5,178 bases of DNA from Actinomycetota bacterium (GTDB taxonomy: Bacteria; Actinomycetota; Thermoleophilia; Solirubrobacterales; Solirubrobacteraceae): NCBI GenBank assembly GCA_005883255.1, contig VAXS01000064.1, positions 1 through 5,178 of the forward strand, given 5' to 3'. Of this stretch, positions 5,113 to 5,178 are shown in pieces (the stretch's first letter is position 1; each line of letters opens with the position of its first letter). The notes under the pieces were generated by a model. It made no database searches and was not told the DNA's origin. It saw nothing but the letters and a program-made list of their open reading frames with translations. Made by a program: the position numbers and the translations under genes.

Positions 5113-5178
5113 ATGGCGGGTATGACACGACGCTTCCGGCTTCTTGTCGCGGCTGTCTTTGCCGCTCTATGCATCGTC
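5113..5178 (+). CDS. Start of a gene for an exported or membrane-anchored protein (3' end outside window)
   Basis: Twenty-two codons are visible before the window ends. The product begins with a short polar, basic stretch (MAGMTRRFR) followed by an uninterrupted hydrophobic stretch, LLVAAVFAALCIV, the form of a Sec signal peptide or an N-terminal membrane anchor. Two arginines are adjacent (R6-R7) but the rest of the Tat consensus is not met. C20 is preceded by AAL, which is a poor lipobox. The start could be the ATG at 5113 or the in-frame ATG at 5122. A G run at 5098-5104 ending eight bases before 5113 might act as a ribosome binding site for the first, and GGCGGG at 5115-5120 lies close to the second. 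Base composition is less GC-rich than in the upstream genes. The function cannot be told from what is visible. Confidence 0.55.
   Translation, partial: MAGMTRRFRLLVAAVFAALCIV

Noticed and set aside
5113..5178. Twin-arginine or lipoprotein signal in the last partial gene (R6-R7, C20)
   Set aside because: The residues around R6-R7 do not give the full Tat consensus, and the residue before C20 is leucine rather than Gly/Ala/Ser, so only a general signal peptide or anchor is supported.

Overview
The window is a dense, very GC-rich bacterial segment with every recognisable gene on the + strand, many GTG starts and gene overlaps of 1 to 4 bases. Codon bias, frequent GTG starts, the style of the CBS protein and TAGGCT-type -10 elements placed just before start codons all suggest an Actinomycetota genome. 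My best guess is a Thermoleophilia/Solirubrobacterales-like lineage; that placement is an inference from style, not from a marker gene.

Layout. Bases 1-422 are the 3' end of nnrD (NAD(P)H-hydrate repair dehydratase). After a 22-base gap with a likely -10 element come a two-CBS-domain protein (445-900), alanine racemase alr (909-2045) and a CCA-adding-type tRNA nucleotidyltransferase with an HD domain (2042-3442, overlapping alr by 4 bases). The cca stop codon lies inside a second TAGGCT element that precedes a HIT-family protein (3452-3865). This gene overlaps an alpha/beta hydrolase (3865-4692) by one base. A 147-base non-coding stretch with two mutually exclusive hairpins and a strong ribosome binding site leads to a cold-shock protein (4840-5043). 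After it come a probable terminator-like hairpin, a run of seven G and the first 22 codons of a gene whose product starts with a signal peptide or membrane anchor (5113 to the window end).

Function. The set is mainly housekeeping: cofactor repair (NnrD), D-alanine supply for peptidoglycan (Alr), tRNA 3'-end maturation (Cca), nucleotide-conjugate hydrolysis (HIT) and RNA chaperoning (Csp). Transcription probably falls into about three units: CBS-alr-cca (possibly also read through from nnrD), HIT-hydrolase, and csp alone.

I see no defence system, mobile element, CRISPR array, tRNA or rRNA, and no clear undescribed system. The observations most worth a second look are a cysteine in place of the usual PLP-phosphate-binding tyrosine in alanine racemase, the paired leaderless-promoter signals (one built over a stop codon), and the two competing hairpins in the csp upstream region.
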